Source of the DNA: Brasilonema sp. CT11
GTDB lineage: Bacteria > Cyanobacteriota > Cyanobacteriia > Cyanobacteriales > Nostocaceae
DNA: 64,000 nt
Direction of reading: 5' to 3'
Assembly: GCF_017982655.1 (NCBI RefSeq)
Contig: NZ_JABXYX010000036.1
Coordinates: forward strand, 1-64,000
Shown here: positions 9,205 through 18,820 of the stretch, piece after piece
Layout of the letters: each line of letters starts with the position of its first letter
How positions within the stretch are numbered: position 1 is the first letter of the stretch
The notes under the pieces: generated by a model
The model's database searches: none
Told to the model about the DNA's origin: nothing
Seen by the model: only the letters and a program-made list of their open reading frames with translations
Translations under genes and position numbers: made by a program

Positions 9205-10752
9205 ATGCCTCTGTCACGTATTATCACGCTGATCGTTGGTCTGATCGTCATTCTCGGACTGAGTCTGTGGCTGATTGATTCTTTCAGTCGGCTTTATTGG
9301 CAATTTTCCTATTCTGCGCCATTGCTGGGTAATCTGCTGTTGTTTTTGCTGATTGTCCTGATAGGAGCCTTAATCGCGGCGTTTATCTATTCTGTGTTCG
9401 TGATTCGGCGAGGCGAGAATCAACGGCGTCAGCGCAAACAACGCCCAAGTGTAGAAGTTCCTGCTGCGAAATCTGAGGCTGCGTCTTCTACTTTAGAAGC
9501 TGTCAAGCAACAAGTCGCGCAAATTCAAGATGAAGTGACACGCCAAGCTTTACTGAGTAAGTCGCGGGAGATTGAGACTTATTTGGCTCGCGGTGAGATT
9601 CAAGTTGTCGTGTTTGGAACTGGGAGTGCTGGTAAAACCTCCCTGGTGAATGCGGTGATGGGACGTGTGATTGGCAAGGTTGATGCAGCAATGGGAACGA
9701 CTCAGGTTGGAGAAACTTATTGTCTGAGGTTGAAGGGATTAGAACGCAAAATTTTAATCACGGATACACCAGGTATTTTAGAAGCAGGGGTGGCGGGAAC
9801 CGAAAGGGAACAACTTGCACGAGAAGTGGCGACAGACGCAAATTTACTGTTGTTTGTGGTGGATAATGACATACGGATGTCCGAATTTGAGCCGTTACGA
9901 GCATTGGCTCAAATTGGTAAACGCTCTGTGCTTGTCCTCAATAAAAGCGATTTGTATACAGACGAGGACAAAGAAGCGATTTTGGCGAGGTTGCGTCAAC
10001 GAGTGCGGGGATTTATTGCACCGAGTGATGTGGTGGCGATCGCCGCAAATCCCCAATCTGCAGAATTAGAAAATGGGGGAATTTTCCAACCTGAGCCTGA
10101 TATCTTACCTTTAGTCCGGCGAATGGCAGCGATTTTACGGGCAGAGGGTGAAGACTTAGTAGCAGATAACATCCTCTTACAATCCGTACGACTGGGAGAA
10201 TCAGCGCGGAAACTCATCGATACTCAGCGTCGTCGTCAAGCTGACAAAATTGTGGATCGGTTTCAGTGGATTGGTGCTGGTGTGGTTTCGGTGACGCCTC
10301 TACCAGTGGTTGATTTGCTAGCAACAGCAGCTGTCAATGCTCAAATGGTGGTGGAAATTGGCAGAGTTTACGGCTGTGAGTTGAATATGGAGAATGCAAA
10401 GGAATTGGCGCTGTCTTTGGCAAAAACTCTTGCTAGTTTGGGTATAGTCAAGGGAGCATTACAGTTACTTACTACCGCCTTGCAGCTTAATGTCGCTACT
10501 TTTATTGTTGGTAGAGCAATTCAAGGCGTGACAGCCGCTTATTTGACGCGAATTGCTGGGAAGAGTTTTATTGAGTATTTTCGTCAGGATCAAGATTGGG
10601 GTGACGGGGGAATGACGGAAGTTGTGCAGCGACAGTTTCAACTCAATCGCCGCGATGAGTTTATTAAGATTTTTATTCAGCAGGCAATACAACGAATCGT
10701 GCAGCCGTTGCAAGGAAGTTCTGAAGTAGAGGAAGAGGAACTTGATCAATAA
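9205..10752 (+). CDS. membrane-associated GTPase with DUF697 domain
   Basis: A 515-aa protein. Two hydrophobic helices lie near residues 5-25 and 40-65, and a short coiled coil near 90-125 leads to an Era/MnmE-like G domain. The G1 motif is GTGSAGKTS near 138-146, G3 is DTPG near 192, and G4 is NKSD near 246. The C-terminal third (after about 330) matches the DUF697/YcjF-like hydrophobic domain found fused to GTPases in cyanobacteria. Likely roles are membrane-linked GTP switching or envelope stress, but there is no experimental anchor in the sequence. It is a single gene followed by repeats. Confidence 0.87.
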   Translation: MPLSRIITLIVGLIVILGLSLWLIDSFSRLYWQFSYSAPLLGNLLLFLLIVLIGALIAAFIYSVFVIRRGENQRRQRKQRPSVEVPAAKSEAASSTLEAVKQQVAQIQDEVTRQALLSKSREIETYLARGEIQVVVFGTGSAGKTSLVNAVMGRVIGKVDAAMGTTQVGETYCLRLKGLERKILITDTPGILEAGVAGTEREQLAREVATDANLLLFVVDNDIRMSEFEPLRALAQIGKRSVLVLNKSDLYTDEDKEAILARLRQRVRGFIAPSDVVAIAANPQSAELENGGIFQPEPDILPLVRRMAAILRAEGEDLVADNILLQSVRLGESARKLIDTQRRRQADKIVDRFQWIGAGVVSVTPLPVVDLLATAAVNAQMVVEIGRVYGCELNMENAKELALSLAKTLASLGIVKGALQLLTTALQLNVATFIVGRAIQGVTAAYLTRIAGKSFIEYFRQDQDWGDGGMTEVVQRQFQLNRRDEFIKIFIQQAIQRIVQPLQGSSEVEEEELDQ

Positions 10753-11432
10753 GTAGGTCGGCGTAAATAATTCTTGTTGGAATAAAGCAGGGGAGCCAGT
10801 GCGTTGCGGTGAATCCAGCGCTGCAGGAGGGTTTCCCGACCTAGGCGACTGGTGTTAGCGCAGCGAGACCGGAGGTCTTCCCCGAAGGGGGGTTCCCAAG
10901 GCAGCTTTTGGGGGGAAGCTTCCCCCCAAAACGTGCCGCCCCGTTGTAGCACCTGGCGTGAGCACCCGAGCAGGGAGTAGGGAGAGAAAGAGTTTGAGCC
11001 TTATTTACTTTTCTTTACACAGTTTTATTTTTTTGCACCGACTTACTTAAAGGAGTGTAAAGGGAAGAGAAAATTTTCTTTGTTGCCACGCCGCCGGAAC
11101 AAGGACACAAGCCGTTGCGGCATTGATAATAAATCTTTACAGTAGGAATACTGCTTAGACCAGATACATTAACTGGCACACACTGCAGATTAGTAATATT
11201 GCCAGTGCTTGACAGCAGTGGCGCTATTTCATATTTTAGGATAATCTAAATTATTGTGTTCTTAAATTAACTCAATAATAGTTAATTTAAGTAACTACAC
11301 GTAGATAATCTCAACTCTTATTTAACCACTCAGGGCTATATTCAGTGCTCCTTTCATTTAATTGAATCAGGGTTCCGGAAATAAGAGGCAATTTTAGAAA
11401 ACCTATATAAGCAGTGACTAAGTAACTAGCTA
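10753..11432. other. 680-bp intergenic region, repeat-rich left half
   Basis: 10790-10970 is repeat family B plus an extra G-rich palindrome (about 10885-10940). The right part is AT-rich and contains TA-rich inverted blocks around 11240-11300. No gene is supported. The promoter of the kinase gene at 11433 should lie here. Confidence 0.5.
10811..10890 (+). repeat. dispersed repeat family B, copy 2
   Basis: It is almost identical to 4211-4284 and 63092-63170 over the GCGCTGCAGGAGGGT, CCCGACCTAGGCGACT and CCGGAGGTCTTCCCCGAAG blocks, with a GT insertion in the middle. Confidence 0.8.
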
Positions 11433-13247
11433 ATGACTAACCACATGATCGGTAAAGTACTACAAGGACGTTACCAACTCGTCCAAACCCTGGGTGCAGG
11501 GGTGTTTGGCGAAACATACGTCGCTGTAGACATTGAGAATTTAGAGAATCCCAAATATGTTATTAAACAGCTCAAGGTTATCAGTTCCCAACCAAGTTAC
11601 TTACAAACTCTGAGGTTAAGATTTATTACAGAAACTGAAACACTGAGACAATTGGGACACCATAACCAAATTCCTCAACTGATATCGTGCTTTGAAGAAC
11701 ATGAACGATTCTACTTAGTGCAAGAGTTTGTAGAAGGACACGCACTCACAGCGGAACTTCCCATCAATCTCAATGTGGGTCATTTCTGGAGTGAAAGTGA
11801 GGTTATCAACTTTTTACAAGATGTTCTGTCAATTTTAGACTTTGTTCACTCAAGCGGTGTTATTCACTGTGATATAAAGCCAGAAAACTTAATCAGACGT
11901 GCTTGTGATAACAAGTTAGTTCTCATTGATTTTGGTTCAATTCAATCAATCGATTTTGAAATCATTGATGAGATATTACCTTTAGATAGCATTCCCGTCA
12001 GTTCACTGGGTTATATACCACCAGAGCAATTTATTGGTCTAACACAACCTAATAGCGATATTTATGCTTTAGGAATGATTGCCATTCAGGCATTGACAGG
12101 GGTGACACCGCTGCAACTGAAAGTAGATCCCCAAACTAATGAGATTCTGTGGCGTTCTGCAAGCACACCAGTTAGCGATTATTTGGCTGCCATTATCACC
12201 CAAATGACTCGTTACAACTACGAAGACCGATTCCAATCAGCCCGTGTTGCATTACGGGCGCTTCAGCAAATGCCTTTGGAAACTCGATACTCGTACATTG
12301 TAGATGTCGATTTTACCGTTTCTTCAGAGGACTCTGAAAAAAATCAGCCAGAAAGTAAGTTAAATACTAACCCTAAACATCCAACATCTCCAAACTACTC
12401 TCCACTCTTGACAGGAATGAAAGTGGGGTTGGTTGCTAATTCTTTGTTCATGGGATTTGGAACTTACTTTATCATACATAACACTCCAACCTATTCAGAA
12501 AAAGAAGCACTATATAAAGCAACTGAAGAATATCAAGCCGGAGATTTGGACGGAGCAATTGCTCTAGCCAAATCAATTCCCTCGAATAGTAATGTCTATC
12601 CTGACGCACAAGCCAGTATTGAAGAATGGCAAAAGCAATGGCAGAATGCTACTCAACAATACAAAGCCGCAGAAAAAGCCTTTCAAGAGAATCGTTGGTC
12701 AGATGTACTGCGTGCAACCTCTCAACTTCCAGATATCTTATATTGGCAAACAAAAACAGATAAATTAGTTCAACAAGCACAAGTCAATATTGAAGCACAA
12801 ACTAAAGATTTATTAACCAAGGCTTATGAGAAAGCATCATTAAAAGATTTCAGCAGCGCTTTAGATTATCTGAGTCAAATTCCTGAAGAAAGCTCAGCAG
12901 GAGCAGTAGTTCAACAAAAGTTGGCTGAGTATAACCACAAAAAGAGTGTCAGAGCAGCTTACTTCTTACAAAAAGCTTACAACAAAGCAGCAGAGGGAGA
13001 TTTCAAAAATGCTGTTCAATTTCTCCAACAGGTTCCGAAAGATACTCCTGTATATGCTACAGCTCAAGTGAAACTTGTCGAATATACTCAAAAACAACAG
13101 ATTGTGCAAGCTAAAAATCAAAAAATAGCTTCATCAAAAACACCAACTTTTACAAATATGAAAAAACCATTCAGCAGTAGCAATTCTGCTAGGAATTTAG
13201 AATCTTTTGATCTAAGTCACCAAATGGAAGAGGTGAATATAAGATAA
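11433..13247 (+). CDS. serine/threonine protein kinase, non-RD type
   Basis: A 604-aa Hanks-type kinase. The glycine loop is LGAGVFGETYVA (residues 20-31), the beta-3 Lys is in VIKQLKV, the catalytic loop is HCDIKPEN (about 145-152), and the metal motif is DFGS. Cys replaces the Arg of the usual HRD, so activation-loop phosphorylation control is probably absent. A membrane helix near 330-350 (LVANSLFMGFGTYFII) is followed by helical repeats of a TPR-like, degenerate kind to about residue 560 and a Ser-rich tail. It faces a second kinase gene that ends 78 bp away. Substrates are unknown. Translation could also begin at the second Met, five codons in. Confidence 0.9.
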   Translation: MTNHMIGKVLQGRYQLVQTLGAGVFGETYVAVDIENLENPKYVIKQLKVISSQPSYLQTLRLRFITETETLRQLGHHNQIPQLISCFEEHERFYLVQEFVEGHALTAELPINLNVGHFWSESEVINFLQDVLSILDFVHSSGVIHCDIKPENLIRRACDNKLVLIDFGSIQSIDFEIIDEILPLDSIPVSSLGYIPPEQFIGLTQPNSDIYALGMIAIQALTGVTPLQLKVDPQTNEILWRSASTPVSDYLAAIITQMTRYNYEDRFQSARVALRALQQMPLETRYSYIVDVDFTVSSEDSEKNQPESKLNTNPKHPTSPNYSPLLTGMKVGLVANSLFMGFGTYFIIHNTPTYSEKEALYKATEEYQAGDLDGAIALAKSIPSNSNVYPDAQASIEEWQKQWQNATQQYKAAEKAFQENRWSDVLRATSQLPDILYWQTKTDKLVQQAQVNIEAQTKDLLTKAYEKASLKDFSSALDYLSQIPEESSAGAVVQQKLAEYNHKKSVRAAYFLQKAYNKAAEGDFKNAVQFLQQVPKDTPVYATAQVKLVEYTQKQQIVQAKNQKIASSKTPTFTNMKKPFSSSNSARNLESFDLSHQMEEVNIR

Positions 13248-13287
13248 GTCTTGGCTCAAAAGTCAAGAAGAAAGACTTAAGAAACTT

Positions 13288-13353
13288 TCGGCTATGGATT
13301 TTTAAAGATAGACTCAGGACTCGGCTATGGATTTTTAAAGATAGACTCAGGAC
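13288..13353 (+). repeat. 33-bp perfect tandem duplication at the 3' end of the second kinase gene
   Basis: The unit 13288-13320 is repeated exactly at 13321-13353. The right copy encodes the last nine codons and stop of the minus-strand kinase gene. The left copy lies just beyond the stop. It looks like a recent slippage or duplication event. Confidence 0.9.
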
Positions 13354-15436
13354 TTGGAACGAGAACCTGTGGTACCTGTTGTTGTGCTTGATTGCGGGCG
13401 TTTATTGCTGGTTGATAATCTGGCTTTAGTTTAATAACCTGATCGTATGAAGCGATCGCTTCTTTATAACGTTTCAGATTATACAGGGCATTACCCTTGC
13501 TATACCAAATTTCGTAATTTTTATAATCGTAATTAATTGCTTTATTATAAGATGAAATTGCCTGTTGGAATTTATTTAAATTGTAGAGTGAATTTCCTAG
13601 GCTATACCAGACTTGATAATTTCTACGATCTAATTCAATTGCCTTGTTATAAGATGAAACTGCTTCTTCATAGCGTTTCATTTGATGTAGTGACCATCCA
13701 CTACCGTACCACGCTTGGTAATTTCTACGATTATATTTAATGACTTGCTGAAAAGATTCAAGCGCTTCTGGATAACGTTGCAATTTGATAAGTATATTAC
13801 CTCTAGATAACCAGGCTTGGTAGAAACTAGGTTTGTATTGGACTGCTTTCTCATACGCTGCAACGGCATCTTGATAGCGTTGCAAATTCACTAAAACGTT
13901 GCCTCTGTTATACCAAGCTCTTTCATAGTCTTGTTTGAATTCAAGTACTTTATCATAAGCTGTTATTGCCTCATCGTAACGTTTTAAATTTTGTAGCAAC
14001 AATGCTTTATTGTACCAGGCATCATAATATTCTTTCTTCAATTCAATGGCTTTGTCATAAGATTTCAGTGCTTGGTCATACTCATTTAATTTAGCTAAAG
14101 CTTCTCCCTTTGCATTCCAGACTTCCGGATAGTTCTTTTGCAATAGCAATGTTTTTTCAAAAGAGGCGATCGCTTCTTGGTATCTTTGCAACTTATTCAA
14201 TGCAAATCCACGCCCACTCCAAGCTTCTAAATAATCTGGTTCTATTTGAATTGCTTTGTCGTAAGCTGCAAGTGCTTCCTGAAATTTTTTTAACTCATAC
14301 AGAGTTTTACCTTGTCCATTCCATCCTTGAGCGTAATCTGGTCTGATGTTAACCGCTTTTGCATATGTTGATAAAGCATCTTGATAACGCTGTAATTCAT
14401 ATAGGGTATTGGCTTGCTTATACAATTCAGTAGCATTCACAGAATTGATCGCATGAGCAATATATATAGATGCTCCTACACCTATCCCGACTAAACCTAT
14501 GCCCACTAAAATCTTTTTTATGTCCTTTTTTTTAGGTGGATTGATTTTTGGTAAATTTTTCTTTATATTATGCTTTGATATACCAAAACTCAATGTCATC
14601 ATCTGAGATTTTGAGTTTTTTAAATCCTTCAAACCTTGTAGGGCAAGTTTTGCAGAAGAATAACGTTCCCGGAAGTCATAACATACCATTTTATTTAAAA
14701 CTTTGGCAAAATCCTGACTGACCGAGGTGTGTTTTTGCCATACAATCTCACCAGTTTCTGCATCTTTTTCTAGTTGTTCCGGAGATAATCCAGTGAGTGC
14801 TTCTATGCCAAGTATTCCTAAAGCATAGATATCACTGGTGAATTTTGGATTTCCTAGTGCTTGTTCGCTGGGAGTATACCCTGGAGTACCGATCGCAACG
14901 GTAAATTTTGTTTTTCCACTAGGAATAATAACTTGGGTAGTGATTTGTTTGACAGCGCCAAAGTCAATCAAAATTAACTTGTCATCCAGCTTGCGTCTGA
15001 TGATATTTCGTGGATTGATGTCACGGTGAATAACTTGCTGCTGATGGACAAAATCTAAAATTTCTAAAATCTCTTCTAAAAGACAAATAACTTGGTCTTG
15101 ATTTAGAAGTTTTCCTGGTATGATTTCTTGGCTGAGGTCATGACCTTCTATGAATTCCTGTACGAGATAGAATTCTTGTTTCTCCTCAAAGTAAGCTAGA
15201 AGTTGAGGAATGCGGTCATGAATGCCTAATTTATACAGAACTTTGGCTTCTGTATCAAATAAGCGTCTGGCTGTTTGCAAAGTATCAGGGTCACTAGCTT
15301 GGGGCTTGAGTTTTTTGACGACACATTGAGGAGAACCAGGTAATTGAGTATCACAAGCAACAAAAGTTTCACCAAATCCCCCTCCTCCCAAGTGACTAAT
15401 AATTTGGTATCGTCCAACAAGTATGGTTCCCAACAT
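13325..15436 (-). CDS. serine/threonine protein kinase with C-terminal TPR array
   Basis: A 703-aa protein. The kinase domain spans residues 1-270, with glycine loop LGGGGFGETF, beta-3 Lys in CVVKKLKP, catalytic loop HRDINPRN (near 135) and metal motif DFGA. The Lys two residues after the catalytic Asp in HRDxKPxN is Asn here, so activity may be reduced. A membrane helix lies near 309-330 (VGIGLVGIGVGASIYIAHAI). From about 345 to 690 there are around ten 34-residue TPR units with the W-x-x-x-G and A-x-x-x-Y-x-x-A pattern. It is a cytosolic kinase with an exported or membrane-tethered protein-binding array, a common cyanobacterial architecture. It is convergent with the kinase at 11433. Confidence 0.92.
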   Translation of the reverse strand: MLGTILVGRYQIISHLGGGGFGETFVACDTQLPGSPQCVVKKLKPQASDPDTLQTARRLFDTEAKVLYKLGIHDRIPQLLAYFEEKQEFYLVQEFIEGHDLSQEIIPGKLLNQDQVICLLEEILEILDFVHQQQVIHRDINPRNIIRRKLDDKLILIDFGAVKQITTQVIIPSGKTKFTVAIGTPGYTPSEQALGNPKFTSDIYALGILGIEALTGLSPEQLEKDAETGEIVWQKHTSVSQDFAKVLNKMVCYDFRERYSSAKLALQGLKDLKNSKSQMMTLSFGISKHNIKKNLPKINPPKKKDIKKILVGIGLVGIGVGASIYIAHAINSVNATELYKQANTLYELQRYQDALSTYAKAVNIRPDYAQGWNGQGKTLYELKKFQEALAAYDKAIQIEPDYLEAWSGRGFALNKLQRYQEAIASFEKTLLLQKNYPEVWNAKGEALAKLNEYDQALKSYDKAIELKKEYYDAWYNKALLLQNLKRYDEAITAYDKVLEFKQDYERAWYNRGNVLVNLQRYQDAVAAYEKAVQYKPSFYQAWLSRGNILIKLQRYPEALESFQQVIKYNRRNYQAWYGSGWSLHQMKRYEEAVSSYNKAIELDRRNYQVWYSLGNSLYNLNKFQQAISSYNKAINYDYKNYEIWYSKGNALYNLKRYKEAIASYDQVIKLKPDYQPAINARNQAQQQVPQVLVPSPESIFKNP

Positions 15437-15556
15437 TTGGTTAGCCTAGTTTCATGTAGTACAGTCTGATTCCAATCTTGCCACAGCTTCTCTTAAGGGT
15501 CGATAAGGGGATAAGCCAGATAAAGAGAATAACTATGTAACTAATGACTTATTGAT

Positions 15557-16264
15557 ATGATTCCTATTAGCGATCGCATTTACTTTTTTAAACGGAGAAA
15601 GCCAATAATTATTTACTGTCTTATTGGCATTAACATTGGTCTATTTTTATGGGAACTGACACTTGAGCTTGGTGGTACATTGGGCAATTTTGTCAATGGC
15701 TGGGGCGTCGTTCCCGCACAAATCAGTGCAGCTTTTGCAAATGCACTTGCTGGAAACCCAGCTGCTTGGATAGTTGTGCTGAAGGGTTTGACTTCACTGC
15801 TTGTGGGAATGTTCCTTCATGGCAGTTTTAGCCAAATTTTAGGGAATTTGATATTTTTGTGGGTTTTTGGTAAAACGATTGAAAGTGTTTTGGGATACGG
15901 ACGATTTTTAGTATTTTACTTAGTTTCTGGCATTCTTACCGGATTCATCCAAATTTTAGCTGAACCGAGTTTGACAGTGCCATTGATTGGAGCTAACGGG
16001 GCGATTACAGCTATTTTAGGAGCTTATGTCCTTAAGTTCGCTAAAGCAAAAATTGACACTATTCTGCCCCTTTTGATTGTGTTTCTTCCCATACAAGTAC
16101 CAGCTTATTTCTATTTATTTTGGTGGTTTGTGCAGCAGATTTCTTACGCAATTGGGAGTTTGAATATTCCTGGTGGCGTTAACCCCATAAGTGTTGGTTA
16201 TTTGGCGCAATTTTCGGGCTTGTTTGTTGGTGTTGCGTTGATCAAGCTACTACAGAGATTTTAG
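15557..16264 (+). CDS. rhomboid-fold membrane protein, probably catalytically dead
   Basis: A 235-aa polytopic protein of the rhomboid family with about six helices. The expected fold signatures are present: HGSFSQILGN in place of the HGxxxHxxxN motif of helix 2, a following LIFLWVFG segment, and GANGAITAILGAY where active rhomboids have GASGA. Asn147 therefore stands at the catalytic Ser position. In the last helix, YLAQFSGLFVG has Gln218 where the catalytic His belongs. The second His of the helix-2 motif is also Gln. All visible catalytic positions are changed while the fold motifs are kept. It probably binds or chaperones membrane proteins rather than cleaving them. Start: ATG 15557. Confidence 0.85.
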   Translation: MIPISDRIYFFKRRKPIIIYCLIGINIGLFLWELTLELGGTLGNFVNGWGVVPAQISAAFANALAGNPAAWIVVLKGLTSLLVGMFLHGSFSQILGNLIFLWVFGKTIESVLGYGRFLVFYLVSGILTGFIQILAEPSLTVPLIGANGAITAILGAYVLKFAKAKIDTILPLLIVFLPIQVPAYFYLFWWFVQQISYAIGSLNIPGGVNPISVGYLAQFSGLFVGVALIKLLQRF

Positions 16265-16299
16265 TTACAAGGACTTCCACAAAATAAGCTTCATTTAAA

Positions 16300-16330
16300 T
16301 TGTAGATTGTCGATTGTTGACAATCTACAA
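16300..16330. promoter_or_regulatory. perfect 12-bp inverted repeat before the GntR gene
   Basis: TTGTAGATTGTC and GACAATCTACAA flank a 7-base spacer, about 100 bp before the regulator's ATG and 36 bp after the rhomboid stop. No T-run follows, so a simple terminator is less likely. It may be an operator or a small repeat. Confidence 0.4.
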
Positions 16331-16430
16331 TTTGACGTTTAGAGTCAAAGTATGAATAGTTTGCAATCAAACCACAAGTTGCAGATTTGTAACTGTGGCT
16401 CAACTTGTTCGTATATTTACGACAATCACA

Positions 16431-17132
16431 ATGAAACAGAACCAACCCAAGTTTGTTGTCATACCTCGAAGCTTAGATGTTCAAGCAGCTGATGTCATTC
16501 GAGAACAAATTCTCAATGGTACACTTGCACCGGGTAGTCGTTTGCTAGAAATCAACATGGCAAAGGAATTTAATCTAAGTCGTGCAACTATACGCTCAGC
16601 ATTGCAACAGTTAACCTATGAAGGCTTAGTTATACAGCTCCCCTACAAAGGTTGTACTGTTTCGGGATTGAGTTCCCAGGATGCTTGGGAGCTTTATACG
16701 CTACGGAGTGCACTTGAGAGTTTGGCGGCGAGACTCGCAGCGGCTGCAATCACACCGAGTCAGGCAAAACAACTCAATGCTGCCTTGCAGCAATTAATCA
16801 AAGCAGCCCAGAAAAACAGTTGGAACGAAGTGGCTGATGGAGACTTTGCTCTACATAAAACAATTATTCAACTTGCTGGTCATCGGCGGTTACAGGAGCA
16901 GTACAAGATTGTTGAACAGCAAATCCGTCTTTACATCATTTCCTGCAATGCGCTGCACCCAGATTTAGATGACATCATAGAGCAGCACCGGGAATTGGTA
17001 AATGCAATTTGCTCAGGCGATGCGTCAAGAGCAGAGCTAATCGCCCGAAATCACAATACAGATGGTAAAGCACTCGTCGAACATCTGCAAGAAATAGAAA
17101 AACAAAATTCAGCTGACAAAGCATTGAGCTAG
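16431..17132 (+). CDS. GntR family transcriptional regulator (FadR/FCD subfamily)
   Basis: A 233-aa regulator. The N-terminal winged helix-turn-helix is visible in QAADVIREQILNGTLAPGS and the recognition region NLSRATIRSALQQLTYEG. The C-terminal all-helical FCD ligand domain contains the Asp and His positions typical of metal/ligand binding (DFALHKTI, AGHRRL, QHRELVNAI). The frame is open from a GTG at 16395. I prefer ATG 16431, where homologous proteins normally begin shortly before the wHTH. The HAD-like gene starts 12 bp downstream, so the two form an operon and the hydrolase is a likely target or functional partner. The effector is unknown. Confidence 0.88.
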   Translation: MKQNQPKFVVIPRSLDVQAADVIREQILNGTLAPGSRLLEINMAKEFNLSRATIRSALQQLTYEGLVIQLPYKGCTVSGLSSQDAWELYTLRSALESLAARLAAAAITPSQAKQLNAALQQLIKAAQKNSWNEVADGDFALHKTIIQLAGHRRLQEQYKIVEQQIRLYIISCNALHPDLDDIIEQHRELVNAICSGDASRAELIARNHNTDGKALVEHLQEIEKQNSADKALS

Positions 17133-17144
17133 GGAGCATAAATT

Positions 17145-17849
17145 ATGATTAACCTGAATCAATATGAAGTCTTGACCTTTGACTGCTATGGAACTTTGAT
17201 TGATTGGGAAAAAGGTGTGCTGGAGGCGTTGCAACCAGTTTTGCAGTCCCATCATATTCAATTGAGTGAGAACGAAATCCTTGAGTGGTTTGCTCGTTTT
17301 GAATCTAGTCTTGAACAGGGAGAGTACCGTAATTACAAAGATGTTCTCAAGGGAGTTGTGCAAAAATTTGGAGAACAATTTGGATTTACGCCTTCTTCTG
17401 GGCAGTTAAATGCACTTGCTGATTCTGTCAAGGATTGGCAACCTTTTTCTGATACTGTTGAAGCTCTTAAGACGCTGAAACGGCGATTCAAACTAGCAAT
17501 TATTTCCAACGTTGATGATTCACTGTTTGCTTTGACAGCAAAACATCTGCAAGTTGAGTTTGATGAGATTGTGACTGCTGAACAGGTGAAAAGCTATAAG
17601 CCTTGTGTGCAAAATTTTCACGTGGCGATCGCCCGTATCGCAGAAATCGGCATCTCCTCTGAAAAAATTCTACACGTCGCTTGTAGTGTTTACCACGACA
17701 TTGTTCCGGCAAATTCCCTTGGGTTATCGACAGTTTGGGTAAATCGTAGATTAGGGCAAGAAGGTTCAGGGGCTGCTTTATCTGCTCAAGGGAAACCAGA
17801 TTTGGAAGTACCAGATTTGAAAAGTCTGGCTGCAAAAATAAATTTTTGA
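17145..17849 (+). CDS. haloacid dehalogenase-like hydrolase (type II, HAD-IA)
   Basis: A 234-aa HAD superfamily hydrolase. Motif I is FDCYGTLIDW with nucleophile Asp13, motif II is the Ser in IISNVDDS, and the motif III Lys is in VKSYKPC. The acidic motif IV region is CSVYHDIVPANSLGLSTVWV, whose YHD-VPA pattern is typical of the (S)-2-haloacid dehalogenase branch. It may act on 2-haloacids or small phosphoesters, and sequence alone does not decide. It is co-transcribed with the GntR regulator 12 bp upstream. Start: ATG 17145, preceded by GGGAG. Confidence 0.87.
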   Translation: MINLNQYEVLTFDCYGTLIDWEKGVLEALQPVLQSHHIQLSENEILEWFARFESSLEQGEYRNYKDVLKGVVQKFGEQFGFTPSSGQLNALADSVKDWQPFSDTVEALKTLKRRFKLAIISNVDDSLFALTAKHLQVEFDEIVTAEQVKSYKPCVQNFHVAIARIAEIGISSEKILHVACSVYHDIVPANSLGLSTVWVNRRLGQEGSGAALSAQGKPDLEVPDLKSLAAKINF

Positions 17850-17924
17850 AATGTCATTATCGGTTTCACGCATTCGCGTTCGTCCAGAGTGAATATTAGA
17901 CGAATGCGTCTCTAAATTCACAAG

Positions 17925-18107
17925 CTAAATAACTGCAAATTCCGTATACTTTCTCACATCGGCTGGTTGGAAACCCAGAACAATTTGAGCTTTGGGAATT
18001 CCGGCGTTGACGAGTTCGTTGGCTATACCATATTCTGTACCGTCCCTTTGAATCCAGATTTTATCGTTGATATAGCCGTAGCCAGGTAAATTAGGACATG
18101 AACTCAT
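17925..18107 (-). pseudogene. xisI: xisI 3' fragment
   Basis: The frame encodes 60 aa. Residues from about 13 onward (DKIWIQRDGTEYGIA, IPKAQIVLGFQP, VRKYTEFAV) match the C-terminal half of XisI, the fdxN-element excision controlling factor. XisI is normally about 110 aa, so the N-terminal half is missing. The first 12 codons coincide with a dispersed repeat also present at about 1795-1828, so the gene was broken at a repeat. The matching xisH fragment lies on the same strand 3.7 kb upstream, on the far side of katG. Confidence 0.8.
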
Positions 18108-18150
18108 GAAAGAATATGGACATTACGAGACTTTCAAACTTCTTGACGAG
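18063..18150 (-). repeat. inverted copy of the 1760-1830 repeat module
   Basis: In reverse orientation it shares the ATGTCCTAAT, TTACCTG and CGGCTATA blocks with 1760-1830. STRR-like GTTAAGC and GTTCCCT units follow at 18165-18200. It forms the break point at which xisI is truncated. Confidence 0.65.
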
Positions 18151-18299
18151 TTAAGCATTTCCTATTCCCTGTTAAGCGTTAAGCGTTAAGCGTTCCCTAC
18201 GTCCTAATAGAGTTGGCTATAGCTATAATATCAATATGAACTAGACAACCATGCACCCGTTGTTTATTTTCCCAGCCTAGTGTCAGATCACCCACAACT

Positions 18300-18668
18300 G
18301 TGACTGCTGATACGGCTTCAGCCGTTAAGCCTCCGGCTTATCGCGGTGTTTATTCTCAAATCAACGAGAATTCTGCTCAACAGTTAGGAATTAAAGAAGT
18401 TATTTTACCTAAAGGCGGTCATCGCAACGAGGAACGAATTCAATATGAAAGAAAAAGGAAGTTTAAAAAAGCGCGTCATTGGCATAACGGAGTTGAGGGA
18501 CGTATCAGTTTTCTCAAACGGTGCTTTGGATTAGAACGTTGTTTGTATCGCGGAGAATCTGGGTTTTCTCGTTGGGTTGGCTGGGGAATTATTGCTCATA
18601 ATTTAACGATTATGAGCCGGAGTCTCATCCAAAAAAAATCCCAAAAAAATCAGAAATCTCGAAGTTGA
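18300..18668 (+). pseudogene. transposase C-terminal fragment
   Basis: A 122-aa open frame. The segment HWHNGVEGRISFLKRCFGLE with RCLYRGESGF is characteristic of the C-terminal end of IS5/ISNCY-like DDE transposases, including the final catalytic Glu in the N-G-V-E-G-R motif. The N-terminal two thirds, including the two catalytic Asp residues, are absent, so this is a remnant. The first codons derive from other DNA; homology starts near GVYSQINENSAQ. It lies between the xisI fragment and katG. Confidence 0.75.
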
Positions 18669-18820
18669 AAAGCGAAGCGATCGCTTACTTTAGGTTATAA
18701 GTAATGTTTTGCCAACAGTATCTTGACCGCTCACAATAGGATGATAACCTAGATGTTGAGCGAAGCTGTAAAAAAAGTAAGCAAGCTAGGCAAATAGACC
18801 TCTAGAAAGGACTGGACTCT

